Shown: positions 26,074 to 34,201, counted from the first letter of the stretch. The stretch is 45,682 nucleotides of DNA from Devosia sp. (GCA_028290665.1 JAQGJK010000014.1:1-45682); one strand, 5' to 3'. Notes: generated by a model from the sequence alone, not told the origin. Translations and numbers: made by a program.

Positions 26074-26175
26074 ATGAATTATCGTTTACGCAATGCCCCC
26101 GTGATGCTATTGCGCCAGACAGGTGTGGAGGCACCCAGGATGGAAAAGGGTGCGCAGGTGACACGACGACCGTAA
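26074..26175 (+). CDS. putative 33-residue arginine-rich leader peptide
   Basis: ATG preceded by GGAAGG eight bases upstream; reads MNYRLRNAPVMLLRQTGVEA and ends QVTRRP-stop. Six arginines in 33 residues, the last two encoded by tandem CGA, a rare codon in GC-rich genomes, then CCG and TAA. A ribosome paused at Arg-Arg-Pro-stop would cover the 5' arm of the hairpin whose loop is the stop codon, which is the geometry expected of a nascent-peptide or codon-supply sensor. A second frame is also open across the region, so translation is not proven. The arginine content recalls, without homology, the ornithine-sensing SpeFL peptide of enteric bacteria. Confidence 0.45.
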   Translation: MNYRLRNAPVMLLRQTGVEAPRMEKGAQVTRRP

Positions 26176-26185
26176 CGGTCGTTTT
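26166..26185 (+). terminator. terminator-like hairpin inside the GNAT leader
   Basis: ACGACCG paired with CGGTCGT around a TAA loop, followed by a short T run (four T including the last stem base). It lies upstream of the acetyltransferase start and has no complete gene to terminate except the 33-codon leader ORF, so an attenuator is more likely than an operon end. Confidence 0.5.
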
Positions 26186-26241
26186 CGCGCGGTGCCACGG
26201 CGTCGCACTTGTCCCTACTGCATCGCTCCAGGACTAGTCAC

Positions 26242-26793
26242 ATGATCATGACGTCCCTCCAGACTGCCCCTGCGGCCGGATTCGCACCGGCATTCGAGCC
26301 TCCCGTCATCCGGTCCGCCAATGCTGCCGACAGCCAGTGGATTGATGAATTGCAGGCCATCGCCTTCGGGCCGGGCCGGTTTTCGCGCACGGCGTTCCGC
26401 ATCCGCGAACGCTTTCCCATTGATCCGACGATGTCGCTGGTAGCGGAATGCGAGGGCGTGCCGTGCGGCTCGGTGTGGATGACGCCGATCAGCGTCGACG
26501 GGCTCAATGGGTATCTGCTTGGCCCCTTGGCGACGCATCCCAATTTTCGCAAGCGTGGCGCCGGCAAGGCGCTGGCGCGGACGGCCATGCAAATGGCGAT
26601 GGAACGGGCCGATGGCACGTTTGTGCTGCTGGTCGGCGATCAGGATTATTATTGCCCGCTCGGCTTCACCACCACGACGCGCGGCGCGATTCAGTTTCCC
26701 GGGCCGGTCGACCCGGACCGCGTGCTGCTTTACGCTGACGATCCGACGCTGGCCGCGCGGCTCGCCGGGCCGATCGCGGCGTTCAAGCGCTAA
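26242..26793 (+). CDS. GNAT-family N-acetyltransferase
   Basis: Acetyl-CoA-dependent acyltransferase of 183 residues; substrate unknown. The acetyl-CoA binding motif is visible in LGPLATHPNFRKRGAGKALA (motif A with RxxGxG/A), and GDQDYYCPLGFTTTTRG is the typical end of YhbS-like members. I chose ATG 26242, which has AGGA eight bases before it; the frame continues upstream into the leader, but that part is probably RNA structure. Its stop overlaps the nudix start by one base. If the leader is indeed speF-like, a polyamine or ornithine-related substrate would be a natural guess. Confidence 0.85.
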   Translation: MIMTSLQTAPAAGFAPAFEPPVIRSANAADSQWIDELQAIAFGPGRFSRTAFRIRERFPIDPTMSLVAECEGVPCGSVWMTPISVDGLNGYLLGPLATHPNFRKRGAGKALARTAMQMAMERADGTFVLLVGDQDYYCPLGFTTTTRGAIQFPGPVDPDRVLLYADDPTLAARLAGPIAAFKR

Positions 26794-27437
26794 TGCCTCC
26801 AGGAGGCGCCTTGGTCTCCGATGATCAACTCATTGCCGGGATTTCCGGACGCTTGCTGGCCCGGCCCGAGACGGCCGAGTCGCGCGCGGCGCTGGAGCCC
26901 GACTGGTTGCCGGATCAGCCATTCGAGCGACCACCAGTACCGGCTGCAGTGCTGATCGCGCTGGTGCGTCGCGAGGTCGGGCTGACGGTGCTGTATACCG
27001 AGCGCTCGGCTGATCTCAGGGCGCATTCCGGGCAGGTGTCCTTTCCCGGCGGCAAGATCGACCCCACGGATGGCGGGCCCGGTGATGCGGCGCTGCGCGA
27101 AGCTTGGGAAGAGGTCGATCTTCAACCCGCCGATGCGCGGATCCTTGGATATTTGCCGCATTATTACACGGGGACGAATTACCTGATCACTCCGGTGGTG
27201 GCGGTAGTGGCGCCGAGCCGGGACTTTACCGCCAACCCGACAGAAGTCAGCGGGATGTTCGAGGTGCCACTCAGCCGGCTGGTGGATGCCGCGAGCTATG
27301 GGACTTATCGGGTAATGGTACGGGGTCAGGTGCACGAGACGTGGCAGATTGACCATGAGGGGCACCGGATCTGGGGGATCACGGCGAATCTGACGCGCCG
27401 GTTCCGGGATTTGGCGCTGCTTGAGGCAACGGCATGA
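26793..27437 (+). CDS. NUDIX hydrolase, CoA pyrophosphatase-like
   Basis: Hydrolyses nucleotide diphosphate derivatives, probably coenzyme A or its esters. The 214-residue protein has the UPF0035-type signature YTERSADLRAHSGQVSFPGG directly before the Nudix box, whose second half is LREAWEEVDL. The glutamate usually found in the first half of the box is not obvious (GGKIDPTDGGPGD), as is common in this subfamily. ATG 26793 overlaps the GNAT stop. An alternative TTG at 26811 has AGGAGG only four bases upstream, so the true start may be six codons later. The stop overlaps the cca start (ATGA). Confidence 0.87.
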   Translation: MPPGGALVSDDQLIAGISGRLLARPETAESRAALEPDWLPDQPFERPPVPAAVLIALVRREVGLTVLYTERSADLRAHSGQVSFPGGKIDPTDGGPGDAALREAWEEVDLQPADARILGYLPHYYTGTNYLITPVVAVVAPSRDFTANPTEVSGMFEVPLSRLVDAASYGTYRVMVRGQVHETWQIDHEGHRIWGITANLTRRFRDLALLEATA

Positions 27438-28633
27438 ACCGGGACGAAATCGCGCTGCGCATTGCGCACGCCGACTGGTTGCTCCAACCCGAAACGCAGG
27501 CGGTGTTTGCGCTGCTCGACGGCGCCGAAGGGCGGACGCGGGTGGTCGGCGGCGTGGTGCGCGACACGGTGCTCAACCTGCCGCGCACCAGCGGGGAGAT
27601 AGATTTTGCGACGGAACTGCCGCCTGAAGAGGTGATGCAGCGCGCCCGCAGTGCCGGGGTTGCCGCGTATCCCACGGGCATCGAGCATGGGACGGTGACG
27701 CTGCGGCTCGGTCCGCTGGTGGCCGAGGTGACGACACTGCGCGAGGATGTGACGACCGATGGCCGTCATGCCGTGGTGCGGTTCAGTGCCGACTGGTACC
27801 GCGATGCGGCGCGGCGGGATTTTACGCTGAACGCGCTTTATGTCGACGCTGCCGGGGAGCTATACGATCCACTCGAGGGGATCGAGGATTGCGTGGCGCG
27901 GCGGGTCCGGTTCATCGGCGATGCCGATGCGCGGATCGCCGAAGACCGGTTGCGGGTGTTTCGGTTTTTCCGATTTTCGGCCAGTCACGGCAACCAGACG
28001 CTCGATGGGGAAAGCCTCGCGGCCTGCCTCAGGGCGCGGCTGATGCTCGGGAGTCTGTCGCGCGAGCGGGTCGGCTCCGAGATGAAACGCATGCTGGGCC
28101 TGCCCAAGGTCGCAGCGACGCTCGGGGTGATGGCGGATGCGGTAATCGTCGCCATCCCAGCGTTTGCGCTCAGGGCGCTGCAAGCCTATGAGCGGCAGGC
28201 GCCGCGGCCCGATTTCCATGCGCGGCTGGCGTTCCTCACTAAATTCATCGAGGCGGAACGGCTCAAGGCCGAGTGGCGGCTGTCGAACGACGACATCGCG
28301 ACGGCGCTGGCGATCCGCGACGGCGCAGCGCTGCTGCAAGCGTTGCGGATCGGGGAAGCGGCGTATCGGTTCGGGCCCGTCATCGACGATGCAATCGAGA
28401 TGGCCGGGGTGCTCGAGGGTTGGACGTCGGCGGGCAAGCAGGTAGTTCGCGATCAGGTGACCGAGATGGGGCAGCCGAAATTTCCGCTATCGGGTGGCGA
28501 TCTGGTGGCACGCGGGTTCAAGCCCGGGCGGGGGCTTGGCGAGGAACTTGGACGGCTCGAAACCGAGTGGATCGACAGCGGCTTCGAGCTTGATCAGCAC
28601 AGCCTGTTGGCCCGATTGCGGAGCAACGGCTGA
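27434..28633 (+). CDS. cca: CCA tRNA nucleotidyltransferase (class II)
   Basis: Adds or repairs the 3' CCA end of tRNAs. The 399-residue protein has the nucleotidyltransferase head RVVGGVVRDTVLNLP (about 36-50), the RRDFTLNALYVD motif, DPLEGIEDCVARRVRFIGD and RIAEDRLRVFRFFRFSA, in family order. The metal-binding DxD pair reads E55-I56-D57 (SGEIDFAT), so the first aspartate is replaced by glutamate; this could be a lineage variant or change catalysis. It overlaps the nudix gene by four bases, an arrangement common in Rhizobiales. It ends one base before hemF on the opposite strand. Confidence 0.92.
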   Translation: MNRDEIALRIAHADWLLQPETQAVFALLDGAEGRTRVVGGVVRDTVLNLPRTSGEIDFATELPPEEVMQRARSAGVAAYPTGIEHGTVTLRLGPLVAEVTTLREDVTTDGRHAVVRFSADWYRDAARRDFTLNALYVDAAGELYDPLEGIEDCVARRVRFIGDADARIAEDRLRVFRFFRFSASHGNQTLDGESLAACLRARLMLGSLSRERVGSEMKRMLGLPKVAATLGVMADAVIVAIPAFALRALQAYERQAPRPDFHARLAFLTKFIEAERLKAEWRLSNDDIATALAIRDGAALLQALRIGEAAYRFGPVIDDAIEMAGVLEGWTSAGKQVVRDQVTEMGQPKFPLSGGDLVARGFKPGRGLGEELGRLETEWIDSGFELDQHSLLARLRSNG

Positions 28634-28634
28634 G

Positions 28635-29501
28635 TCAGGGCCACCTTACTGCGGGGGGCATCGAGGAAAGAATCGCCTCGATGTTGCCACCGGTCTTGAG
28701 CCCGAACGTCGTGCCGCGATCGTAGAGCAGGTTGAATTCCACGTAGCGGCCACGGCGGACGAGCTGTTCTTCCCGATCTGCCTCAGTCCATGGCGTGGCA
28801 AAGTTTCGGCGGACGAGGGCGGGGTAAACCTCGCAGAAGGCGCGGCCGACATCCTGGGTAAAGGCGAAATCCCGGTCCCAGTCGCCGGAATTGTGCTGGT
28901 CGTAGAAAATACCACCGATGCCGCGGGGTTCGTTGCGGTGCTTGAGCCAGAAGTACTCATCGCACCATTTCTTGTAGACCGGATAATCGACGCCATGAGC
29001 CTCGCAGGCGACTTGGTAGGCGGCGTGGAATGCGATGGTATCGGGGTCGGTCTGGGTGCGACGGCGGTCGAGCACCGGGGTCAAGTCGCCGCCACCGCCG
29101 AACCACCAATTTCCGGTGACGATCATCCGCGTGTTCATGTGCGCGGCGGGGACGTTGGGATTCCACGGATGGACGATGACCGAAACGCCGGCGCTCCAGA
29201 ACTCGGTCCCAGCCTCGGTATGCGGCATTTGGCGGGCAAATTCGGCGCTGAACTGGCCGTGGACGATAGAGATGTGAATGCCGGCTTTTTCGAACACCCG
29301 GCCGTTCAGCATGCCCATTTCGCCGCCGCCGCCATCGGGGCGTGACCAGGGTTTCAGCACAAAGCGTCCGGGGGGCAGATCGGCGTGAACGCCGCCTTCG
29401 GCTTCGATGGCTTCGAGGCGGCCGCAGAGATCATCGCGCAATTGGCGGAACCACGCAGCAGCGACGCGTTTTTTGGTTTCGATATCGGCGGGCAGGGTCA
29501 A
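28635..29501 (-). CDS. hemF: oxygen-dependent coproporphyrinogen III oxidase
   Basis: Oxidatively decarboxylates coproporphyrinogen III to protoporphyrinogen IX in haem synthesis. The 288-residue protein shows the family blocks [40 protein letters not shown] and [20 protein letters not shown], all complete. The ATG overlaps the trmL stop (ATGA), so they are cotranscribed. The usual length and intact residues indicate an active enzyme, useful to the bc1 and cytochrome c proteins nearby. Confidence 0.96.
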   Translation of the reverse strand: MTLPADIETKKRVAAAWFRQLRDDLCGRLEAIEAEGGVHADLPPGRFVLKPWSRPDGGGGEMGMLNGRVFEKAGIHISIVHGQFSAEFARQMPHTEAGTEFWSAGVSVIVHPWNPNVPAAHMNTRMIVTGNWWFGGGGDLTPVLDRRRTQTDPDTIAFHAAYQVACEAHGVDYPVYKKWCDEYFWLKHRNEPRGIGGIFYDQHNSGDWDRDFAFTQDVGRAFCEVYPALVRRNFATPWTEADREEQLVRRGRYVEFNLLYDRGTTFGLKTGGNIEAILSSMPPAVRWP

Positions 29502-29968
29502 TTGAGGTCCTTGAAGCTATTGGTCTGTCGCATGGCCTCGCCGAGCACCAGCGTCGCGGCGAGGGCGACGTTAATGGACCGGAGGCCCGGACGCATCGGG
29601 ATGCGGAGCCGCAGGTCGGCTGACGCCGCGACGGCATCGGGGACGCCGGCACTTTCGCGTCCGAGCAGCAGGATGTCGCCAGGCGCATAGGCGGCTGCGT
29701 AAGCTGAGTCGGTGGCCTTGGTGGTCAGGAGGAGCAGGCGTTGGCCCGCGGCGCACCGGGTGGCGTCAAAGGCGGCGAAACTGGTATGCTCGATCACCGT
29801 GGCGAACTCCAGATAGTCGAGTCCGCTGCGGCGCAGGGTACGCTCGGTAAACGTAAAACCCGTCGGGTGAATCACATGCACCGGCACGCCGAGACACGCA
29901 CCGAGACGGATGAGCGTGCCGGTGTTCTGGGCGATGTCGGGCTGGTAGAGCGCGAGTTCGATGGGCAT
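29498..29968 (-). CDS. trmL: tRNA (cytidine(34)-2'-O)-methyltransferase
   Basis: SPOUT methyltransferase modifying the wobble base of tRNA-Leu isoacceptors. With ATG at 29968 the product is 156 residues, the same as E. coli TrmL, and begins [20 protein letters not shown]. The trefoil-knot SAM site is visible in [12 protein letters not shown] and [16 protein letters not shown]. The same frame extends upstream to 30076 but that part is not protein-like and lacks a ribosome site; cgggaa sits before the chosen ATG. First gene of the trmL-hemF unit, divergent from petA. Confidence 0.93.
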   Translation of the reverse strand: MPIELALYQPDIAQNTGTLIRLGACLGVPVHVIHPTGFTFTERTLRRSGLDYLEFATVIEHTSFAAFDATRCAAGQRLLLLTTKATDSAYAAAYAPGDILLLGRESAGVPDAVAASADLRLRIPMRPGLRSINVALAATLVLGEAMRQTNSFKDLN

Positions 29969-30090
29969 GATTCCCGGGTCGCCTGCGGCTGAGTAGAGGC
30001 GCCGCTGGGTATAGTGTCGCATGCGGTGAATGTCACCGTCCGGCGGACTGGACAAGCGCATGTCGGAGTGCCACAAGTCACCAAAATCAA

Positions 30091-30114
30091 GCGCCGTTTG
30101 AGGGCAAACGGTGC
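30091..30114 (+). promoter_or_regulatory. hairpin in the region upstream of petA
   Basis: GCGCCGTTTG paired with CAAACGGTGC (one G-U pair) around AGGG, between the divergent trmL and petA. No T run follows. It could lie in the petA leader and act on translation or stability; no role is shown. Confidence 0.4.
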
Positions 30115-30180
30115 CCTTTCGGTCGTCGCGAGGGTAGCCGGTGCCGGCGCTGATGGTGTCTATTCGGCGGGGACTTTAGC

Positions 30181-30723
30181 TTGGCAGACCAACCGACGCA
30201 GGTGCAGCACGACGGTCCTACCCCGTCGCGGCGCGATTTCATTTATGTGGCGAGCGGCGCCGTGGGTGCCGTCGGCGTGGCGCTAGTCGCGTGGCCGCTG
30301 ATCGACCAGCTCAACCCGGATGCCTCGGTCAAGGCGCTGGCAAGCATCGAGTTCGACCTGTCGGGCATCGAGGAAGGCCAGACCCTCACCATCATGTGGC
30401 GCGGCCTGCCGGTGTTCGTCCGGCATCGTACCGCCGATAATATCACCGTGGCACAGAACACGCCGCTTACCGATCTGAAGGATCCCGAGCCGGATTCGGC
30501 GCGCGTCAAGGAAGGCCATGAGCAGTGGCTGATCATGATCGCCAACTGCACGCATCTCGGCTGTATCCCGGTCGGCGATGCAGGCGATTTCGGCGGCTGG
30601 TTCTGCCCGTGCCACGGCTCGCACTATGACACCGCCGGACGCGTCCGGAAGGGTCCCGCACCCAAGAACCTGGTGCTGCCGCCTTATGATTTTGTCAGCG
30701 ACACGCTGGTCCAGATCGGCTGA
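30181..30723 (+). CDS. petA: ubiquinol-cytochrome c reductase iron-sulfur subunit (Rieske)
   Basis: Rieske subunit of the cytochrome bc1 complex, anchored in the inner membrane with its [2Fe-2S] head in the periplasm; 180 residues. The N terminus carries the twin-arginine-like PSRRDFIY and one membrane helix (VASGAVGAVGVALVAWPLI). Cluster ligands are CTHLGC (C123, H125) and CPCHGSHYD (C142, H145), with the disulfide cysteines C128 and C144. The start appears to be TTG at 30181, with ggggac about eight bases upstream; GTG at 30202 is a weaker choice. First gene of petABC. Confidence 0.93.
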   Translation: MADQPTQVQHDGPTPSRRDFIYVASGAVGAVGVALVAWPLIDQLNPDASVKALASIEFDLSGIEEGQTLTIMWRGLPVFVRHRTADNITVAQNTPLTDLKDPEPDSARVKEGHEQWLIMIANCTHLGCIPVGDAGDFGGWFCPCHGSHYDTAGRVRKGPAPKNLVLPPYDFVSDTLVQIG

Positions 30724-30734
30724 CGAGGAACGCC

Positions 30735-32000
30735 ATGTCCGAACATTCGACGTACACTCCGGGAAATCCGTTCAGCAAGTGGCTGGATGACCGGCTGCCG
30801 ATCATCAGGTTTTCGAAAGAGCACCTGCTGGATTACCCGACGCCCAAGAACCTCAATTACTGGTGGACGTTCGGTGCCATCCTGGTGGTGATGCTGGTGA
30901 TCCAGATCGTCACCGGCATCATTCTCGCGATGCATTATACGCCCAACATCGCCATGGCGTTCGACTCGGTCGAACTGCTGAGGCGCGATGTGAACTCGGG
31001 GCGTGTTCTGCAGGCCGCCCATGCCGTCGGCGCCTCGATGTTTTTCGTGGCGGTCTATATCCACATCTTCCGGGGGCTGTTTTTCGGCTCTTACAAGTCG
31101 CCACGCGAAGTGCTGTGGATCCTTGGCGTGCTGCTGTTCGTGCTGATGATCACCACGGCATTCATGGGCTACGTGCTGCCCTGGGGTCAGATGAGCTTCT
31201 GGGCGGCGACAGTTATCACCAACATCATCGGCGCGGTGCCGTTCGTCGGTGAGAGCGTCCTGCAATTGCTGCGCGGTGGCTTCGCGGTCGGCAATCCGAC
31301 ACTGAACCGGTTCTTCTCGCTGCACTATCTGCTGCCGTTCATTATCGCCGCGGTGGTGGTGCTGCACATCTGGGCGCTGCATGTGCCGGGCAACAACAAC
31401 CCGACCGGCGTCGACGTCAAGTCGACCCGCGATACTGTGCCGTTCCACCCCTACATCACCATGAAGGACCTCTACGCCGTGGTCCTGTTCATGATCCCGT
31501 TCGCGTGGTTCGTGTTCTTTGCTCCCGATATCCTTGGCCACCCCGACAATTACATCATGGCCAACAGCCAGGTGACCCCGGCGCACATCGTGCCCGAATG
31601 GTACTTCCTGCCGTTTTACGCCATCCTGCGCGCCGTCGATTTCAACATCCTGTTCATCGACAGCAAGCTTGGCGGCGTGATCTTCTTTGCCGGCGCCATC
31701 GTGGTGTTGTTCTTTGTACCGTGGCTCGATCGCTCGCCGGTTCGTTCGGGGTTGTTCCGCCCGTTGTTCAAGTGGTTTTACGCGCTGTTCGTGATCAACT
31801 TCATCGGCTTGGCATATCTCGGCGCTGCCCCGGCCGATGGCCGGGTCCTCGGAATCGACGTGCCGACCTTCTCGAAAATCTGCACGGCCTATTATTTCAT
31901 CTACTTCCTCGTGATCCTTCCCATCCTGCCGCGGTTCGAGACGACAAGGCCTTTGCCGGCTTCAATTTCGGAAAACGTTCTCGGGAAAGCACACGCATGA
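30735..32000 (+). CDS. petB: cytochrome b of the bc1 complex
   Basis: Membrane core of the bc1 complex, 421 residues with eight helices, carrying two haems b and both quinone sites. Haem ligands are in AAHAVGASMFF with YIHIFRG (helix B) and FFSLHYLLPF with VVLHIWALH (helix D); PEWY near 285 belongs to the quinol oxidation site. It is separate from cytochrome c1, unlike in Bradyrhizobium, where the two are fused. The start has gaggaac about five bases before it. Confidence 0.96.
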   Translation: MSEHSTYTPGNPFSKWLDDRLPIIRFSKEHLLDYPTPKNLNYWWTFGAILVVMLVIQIVTGIILAMHYTPNIAMAFDSVELLRRDVNSGRVLQAAHAVGASMFFVAVYIHIFRGLFFGSYKSPREVLWILGVLLFVLMITTAFMGYVLPWGQMSFWAATVITNIIGAVPFVGESVLQLLRGGFAVGNPTLNRFFSLHYLLPFIIAAVVVLHIWALHVPGNNNPTGVDVKSTRDTVPFHPYITMKDLYAVVLFMIPFAWFVFFAPDILGHPDNYIMANSQVTPAHIVPEWYFLPFYAILRAVDFNILFIDSKLGGVIFFAGAIVVLFFVPWLDRSPVRSGLFRPLFKWFYALFVINFIGLAYLGAAPADGRVLGIDVPTFSKICTAYYFIYFLVILPILPRFETTRPLPASISENVLGKAHA

Positions 32001-32011
32001 GGGGCCGGACC

Positions 32012-32854
32012 ATGACGATGAAAACCCTGATTGCCGCAGCCTGCCTCGCATTCGGCCTTGTCGGCCCGGTGCTGGCACAGGAAGGCGCCCATTCGACGCC
32101 TGAGATCGCCAAGGAAAGCTGGAGCTTTGGCGGGGTGTTCGGCACTTACGACGAACACCAGCTGCAGCGCGGTTTCCAGGTGTTCCGCGAAAGCTGTTCG
32201 AGCTGTCATTCGGCCCGGTTGCTGGCATTCCGCAACCTTTCCGAACCCGGCGGCCCGGGCTTTACCGAAGGCCAGGTCAAGGCCCTTGCGGCCGAATACA
32301 CCATCGCCGATCCGCTGGTCGAAGGCGGCGAACGCCCCGGTGTGGCCGCTGACCGCTGGCCGGCGCCAATGTCGGAAGCTGACGCCAAGGCCAGTTTTGG
32401 CGTGGTTCCGCCGGATTTCTCGGTAATCGCCAAAGCGCGCGGCACCACGCAGCAGTTCCCGTGGTGGATCGTCAATTACTTCACGGCCTATCAGGAAGGC
32501 GGGCCGGATTACATCCACGCCCTGCTCAATGGCTACCATGAGGAAGTGCCGGAGGGATTCGAATTACCCGAAGGCAAGTATTACAACGACTATTTCCCCG
32601 GTCATGCCATCAGCATGCCGCCGCCGCTGACCGATGGGGCGGTGGACTATGCGGACGCCGAAGAGGGCGGCGTGAACGTTCCGGAGACACTCGACCAGTA
32701 TTCCCGCGACGTCGCCGCCTTTCTGATGTACGTCGCCGAGCCGCACATGGTGGCGCGCAAGGAGACGGGGTTCCGGGTAATCCTGTTCCTCGTGCTGCTC
32801 GCCGGACTGATGTTTTTCGTCAAGCGCCGGTTGTGGGCGGGCATCGAGCACTAG
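32012..32854 (+). CDS. petC: cytochrome c1 of the bc1 complex
   Basis: Periplasmic haem c subunit passing electrons from the Rieske protein to soluble cytochrome c; 280 residues. A signal peptide (MTMKTLIAAACLAFGLVGPV, cleavage near LAQE) precedes the haem site CSSCH (62-66). The sixth ligand methionine is probably in HAISMPPPLTDG, and a C-terminal helix (VILFLVLLAGLMFFV) anchors the protein. I chose ATG 32012, with gaggggcc in front; the ATG at 31997 overlaps the petB stop and is an alternative. An intrinsic terminator follows. Confidence 0.95.
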   Translation: MTMKTLIAAACLAFGLVGPVLAQEGAHSTPEIAKESWSFGGVFGTYDEHQLQRGFQVFRESCSSCHSARLLAFRNLSEPGGPGFTEGQVKALAAEYTIADPLVEGGERPGVAADRWPAPMSEADAKASFGVVPPDFSVIAKARGTTQQFPWWIVNYFTAYQEGGPDYIHALLNGYHEEVPEGFELPEGKYYNDYFPGHAISMPPPLTDGAVDYADAEEGGVNVPETLDQYSRDVAAFLMYVAEPHMVARKETGFRVILFLVLLAGLMFFVKRRLWAGIEH

Positions 32855-32878
32855 GCATAGTTTGTCGTATCGAACGAG

Positions 32879-32903
32879 AAGGGCCCCGGTGGCGCCTTTT
32901 TTT
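32879..32903 (+). terminator. intrinsic terminator of petABC
   Basis: AAGGGCC pairs with GGC-CCTT (one bulged G) around CCGGT, followed by seven T residues, 25 bases after the petC stop. Confidence 0.8.
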
Positions 32904-33104
32904 ATAGCCGGAATGGCGGCCGCGGGCCGGCGCCAAGAAATTGCAACGTGTAGCGTCGCATACTAAGGAACGTGTCGTTCGCGTAGTGCTGCCGCAGACC
33001 ATGATCCGCTACGGCATTTTACCGGCAATAACTCTGCAATGGGGCTTGCGGGGAAGGACCCCGGCAGTGCCAATTGCGAGCTTGCACCACCGGCACGGCA
33101 GCCC

Positions 33105-33635
33105 ATGATCGACCTCAAAGCGCTGATCCGCACCATTCCGGATTATCCGAAGCCCGGGATCTTGTTCCGGGACATCACGACGCTGATCGAGCATCCCGAG
33201 GGGTTTCGACAAAGCGTCGAGGAGATCGCGGCGCGTTATCGCGGCGTCGGGGTTACCCATGTCGCAGGGATCGAGGCCCGGGGGTTCATCTTCGGGGCTG
33301 GCGTGGCGATCGCCATGGGGGTTGGTTTCGTGCCGATCCGCAAGCACGGCAAGCTGCCGGGACAGACGCTCGGGCAGAATTACGCGCTCGAATACGGCGT
33401 CGATACCATCGAAATCCACGCCGATGTGCTGGAGGCAGGCGACCGGGTGCTGCTGGTCGACGATCTGATCGCCACGGGCGGCACGGCAATCGCCGCGATC
33501 AGCCTGTTGCGCCGCACCGGTGCCACGGCGCGGGACGCTGCGTTCGTCATCGATTTACCGGAACTCGGCGGGGCCAGCAAGCTGGCGGCCGAGGACGTCG
33601 AGATTTTCAAGCTGATCGATTTCGAGGGCCACTGA
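33105..33635 (+). CDS. apt: adenine phosphoribosyltransferase
   Basis: Makes AMP from adenine and PRPP. The 176-residue protein starts MIDLKALIRTIPDYPKPGI, the normal Apt N terminus, and has FRDITTLIEHPEGF, GIEARGFIFGAGVA and the PRPP-binding VLLVDDLIATGGTA near 115-128. The frame extends to an ATG at 33039, but the extra 22 residues do not match the family. It is a second purine salvage gene in the window, 23 kb from the guanine/xanthine cluster. About 200 bases upstream, after the pet terminator, hold its presumed promoter; I see no clear boxes. Confidence 0.95.
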   Translation: MIDLKALIRTIPDYPKPGILFRDITTLIEHPEGFRQSVEEIAARYRGVGVTHVAGIEARGFIFGAGVAIAMGVGFVPIRKHGKLPGQTLGQNYALEYGVDTIEIHADVLEAGDRVLLVDDLIATGGTAIAAISLLRRTGATARDAAFVIDLPELGGASKLAAEDVEIFKLIDFEGH

Positions 33636-33640
33636 CTGCC

Positions 33641-34201
33641 ATGGACCTACTTCTCGACAGCGTCGTTTCGATCATCGGCGTGATCATGGTCGCACTGTAT
33701 TCGTGGTCGCTCCGCGCGCATTTCAAATCCGACAAAATGAGCGGCGGGGCGATCCTGATCTCGGTGATGGTCGTCGCTCTGGCGCTGGTGCTGCTGTATC
33801 TGGTATTCCTGTCATCGCAGCCGCTCGTGGCGCAGCTCGTCGGGCTGGCGATGCAACTCAGTTCGGCCTGGCTGTTCTTTGCTGCGATCAAGGCGTCGCG
33901 CGAAGGTCAACTGCGCTTTGCCTTCGATCCGGGCCAGCCGCGCAGCCTCGTGACGTGGGGGCCGTATCGGTGGGTGCGGCACCCGTTCTATGTGTCCTAC
34001 ATCCTGTTCTGGGCCGGCTGGTCCGTTGCCACCTGGTCGCTCTGGCCGGTGGTGCCAATCGCGATCCTGATTGTGGTCTATGTCGTTGCGGCGCTCGGCG
34101 AGGAGCGATTGTTCGTCGGCACGCAGATGGCTGCGTCGTATGCGGAGTATCGGCGCCGGACCGGGTTCTTTTTCCCCAAATTCGGCGCCGCTCAGGAGTA
34201 G
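33641..34201 (+). CDS. isoprenylcysteine carboxyl methyltransferase-like membrane protein
   Basis: Integral membrane protein of the ICMT/PEMT methyltransferase group, 186 residues, about five helices. Family residues are WGPYRWVRHPFYVSYILFW and the later GEERLFVG with YAEYRRRTGFFFP, which bind SAM and substrate in this fold. The ATG at 33641 is five bases after apt; longer readings through apt are artefacts. Bacterial members are mostly uncharacterised, and the acceptor is unknown. The last ten bases overlap the 3' end of the convergent molybdoenzyme gene. Confidence 0.82.
   Translation: MDLLLDSVVSIIGVIMVALYSWSLRAHFKSDKMSGGAILISVMVVALALVLLYLVFLSSQPLVAQLVGLAMQLSSAWLFFAAIKASREGQLRFAFDPGQPRSLVTWGPYRWVRHPFYVSYILFWAGWSVATWSLWPVVPIAILIVVYVVAALGEERLFVGTQMAASYAEYRRRTGFFFPKFGAAQE

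Larger units (their letters stand above)
26060..26241 (+). promoter_or_regulatory. candidate structured leader/attenuator RNA of the GNAT-nudix-cca operon (speF-like?)
   Basis: A 180-base untranslated region with features of an attenuator. A 33-codon ORF (26074-26175) ends inside a terminator-like hairpin (26166-26185). Bases 26164-26173 (CGACGACCGT) can instead pair with 26197-26205 (ACGGCGTCG) through nine pairs and one bulged A, which excludes the hairpin. Further long-range matches are GGCACC 26130-26135 with GGTGCC 26191-26196, and GTGCG 26150-26154 with CGCAC 26204-26208. From memory, unverified, the 3' part resembles the alphaproteobacterial speF leader (Rfam RF00518), normally found before ornithine decarboxylase genes. 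Here a GNAT acetyltransferase follows. Confidence 0.5.

Noticed and set aside
26163-26232. Second open frame through the GNAT leader reading FARCHGVALVPTASLQD
   Set aside because: No start codon in this frame within the region; more likely the conserved RNA read as protein, though its familiarity supports a conserved leader.
28494-29345. Plus-strand open frame (283 codons) opposite hemF
   Set aside because: It begins inside cca and runs antisense to an intact hemF; no domain residues.
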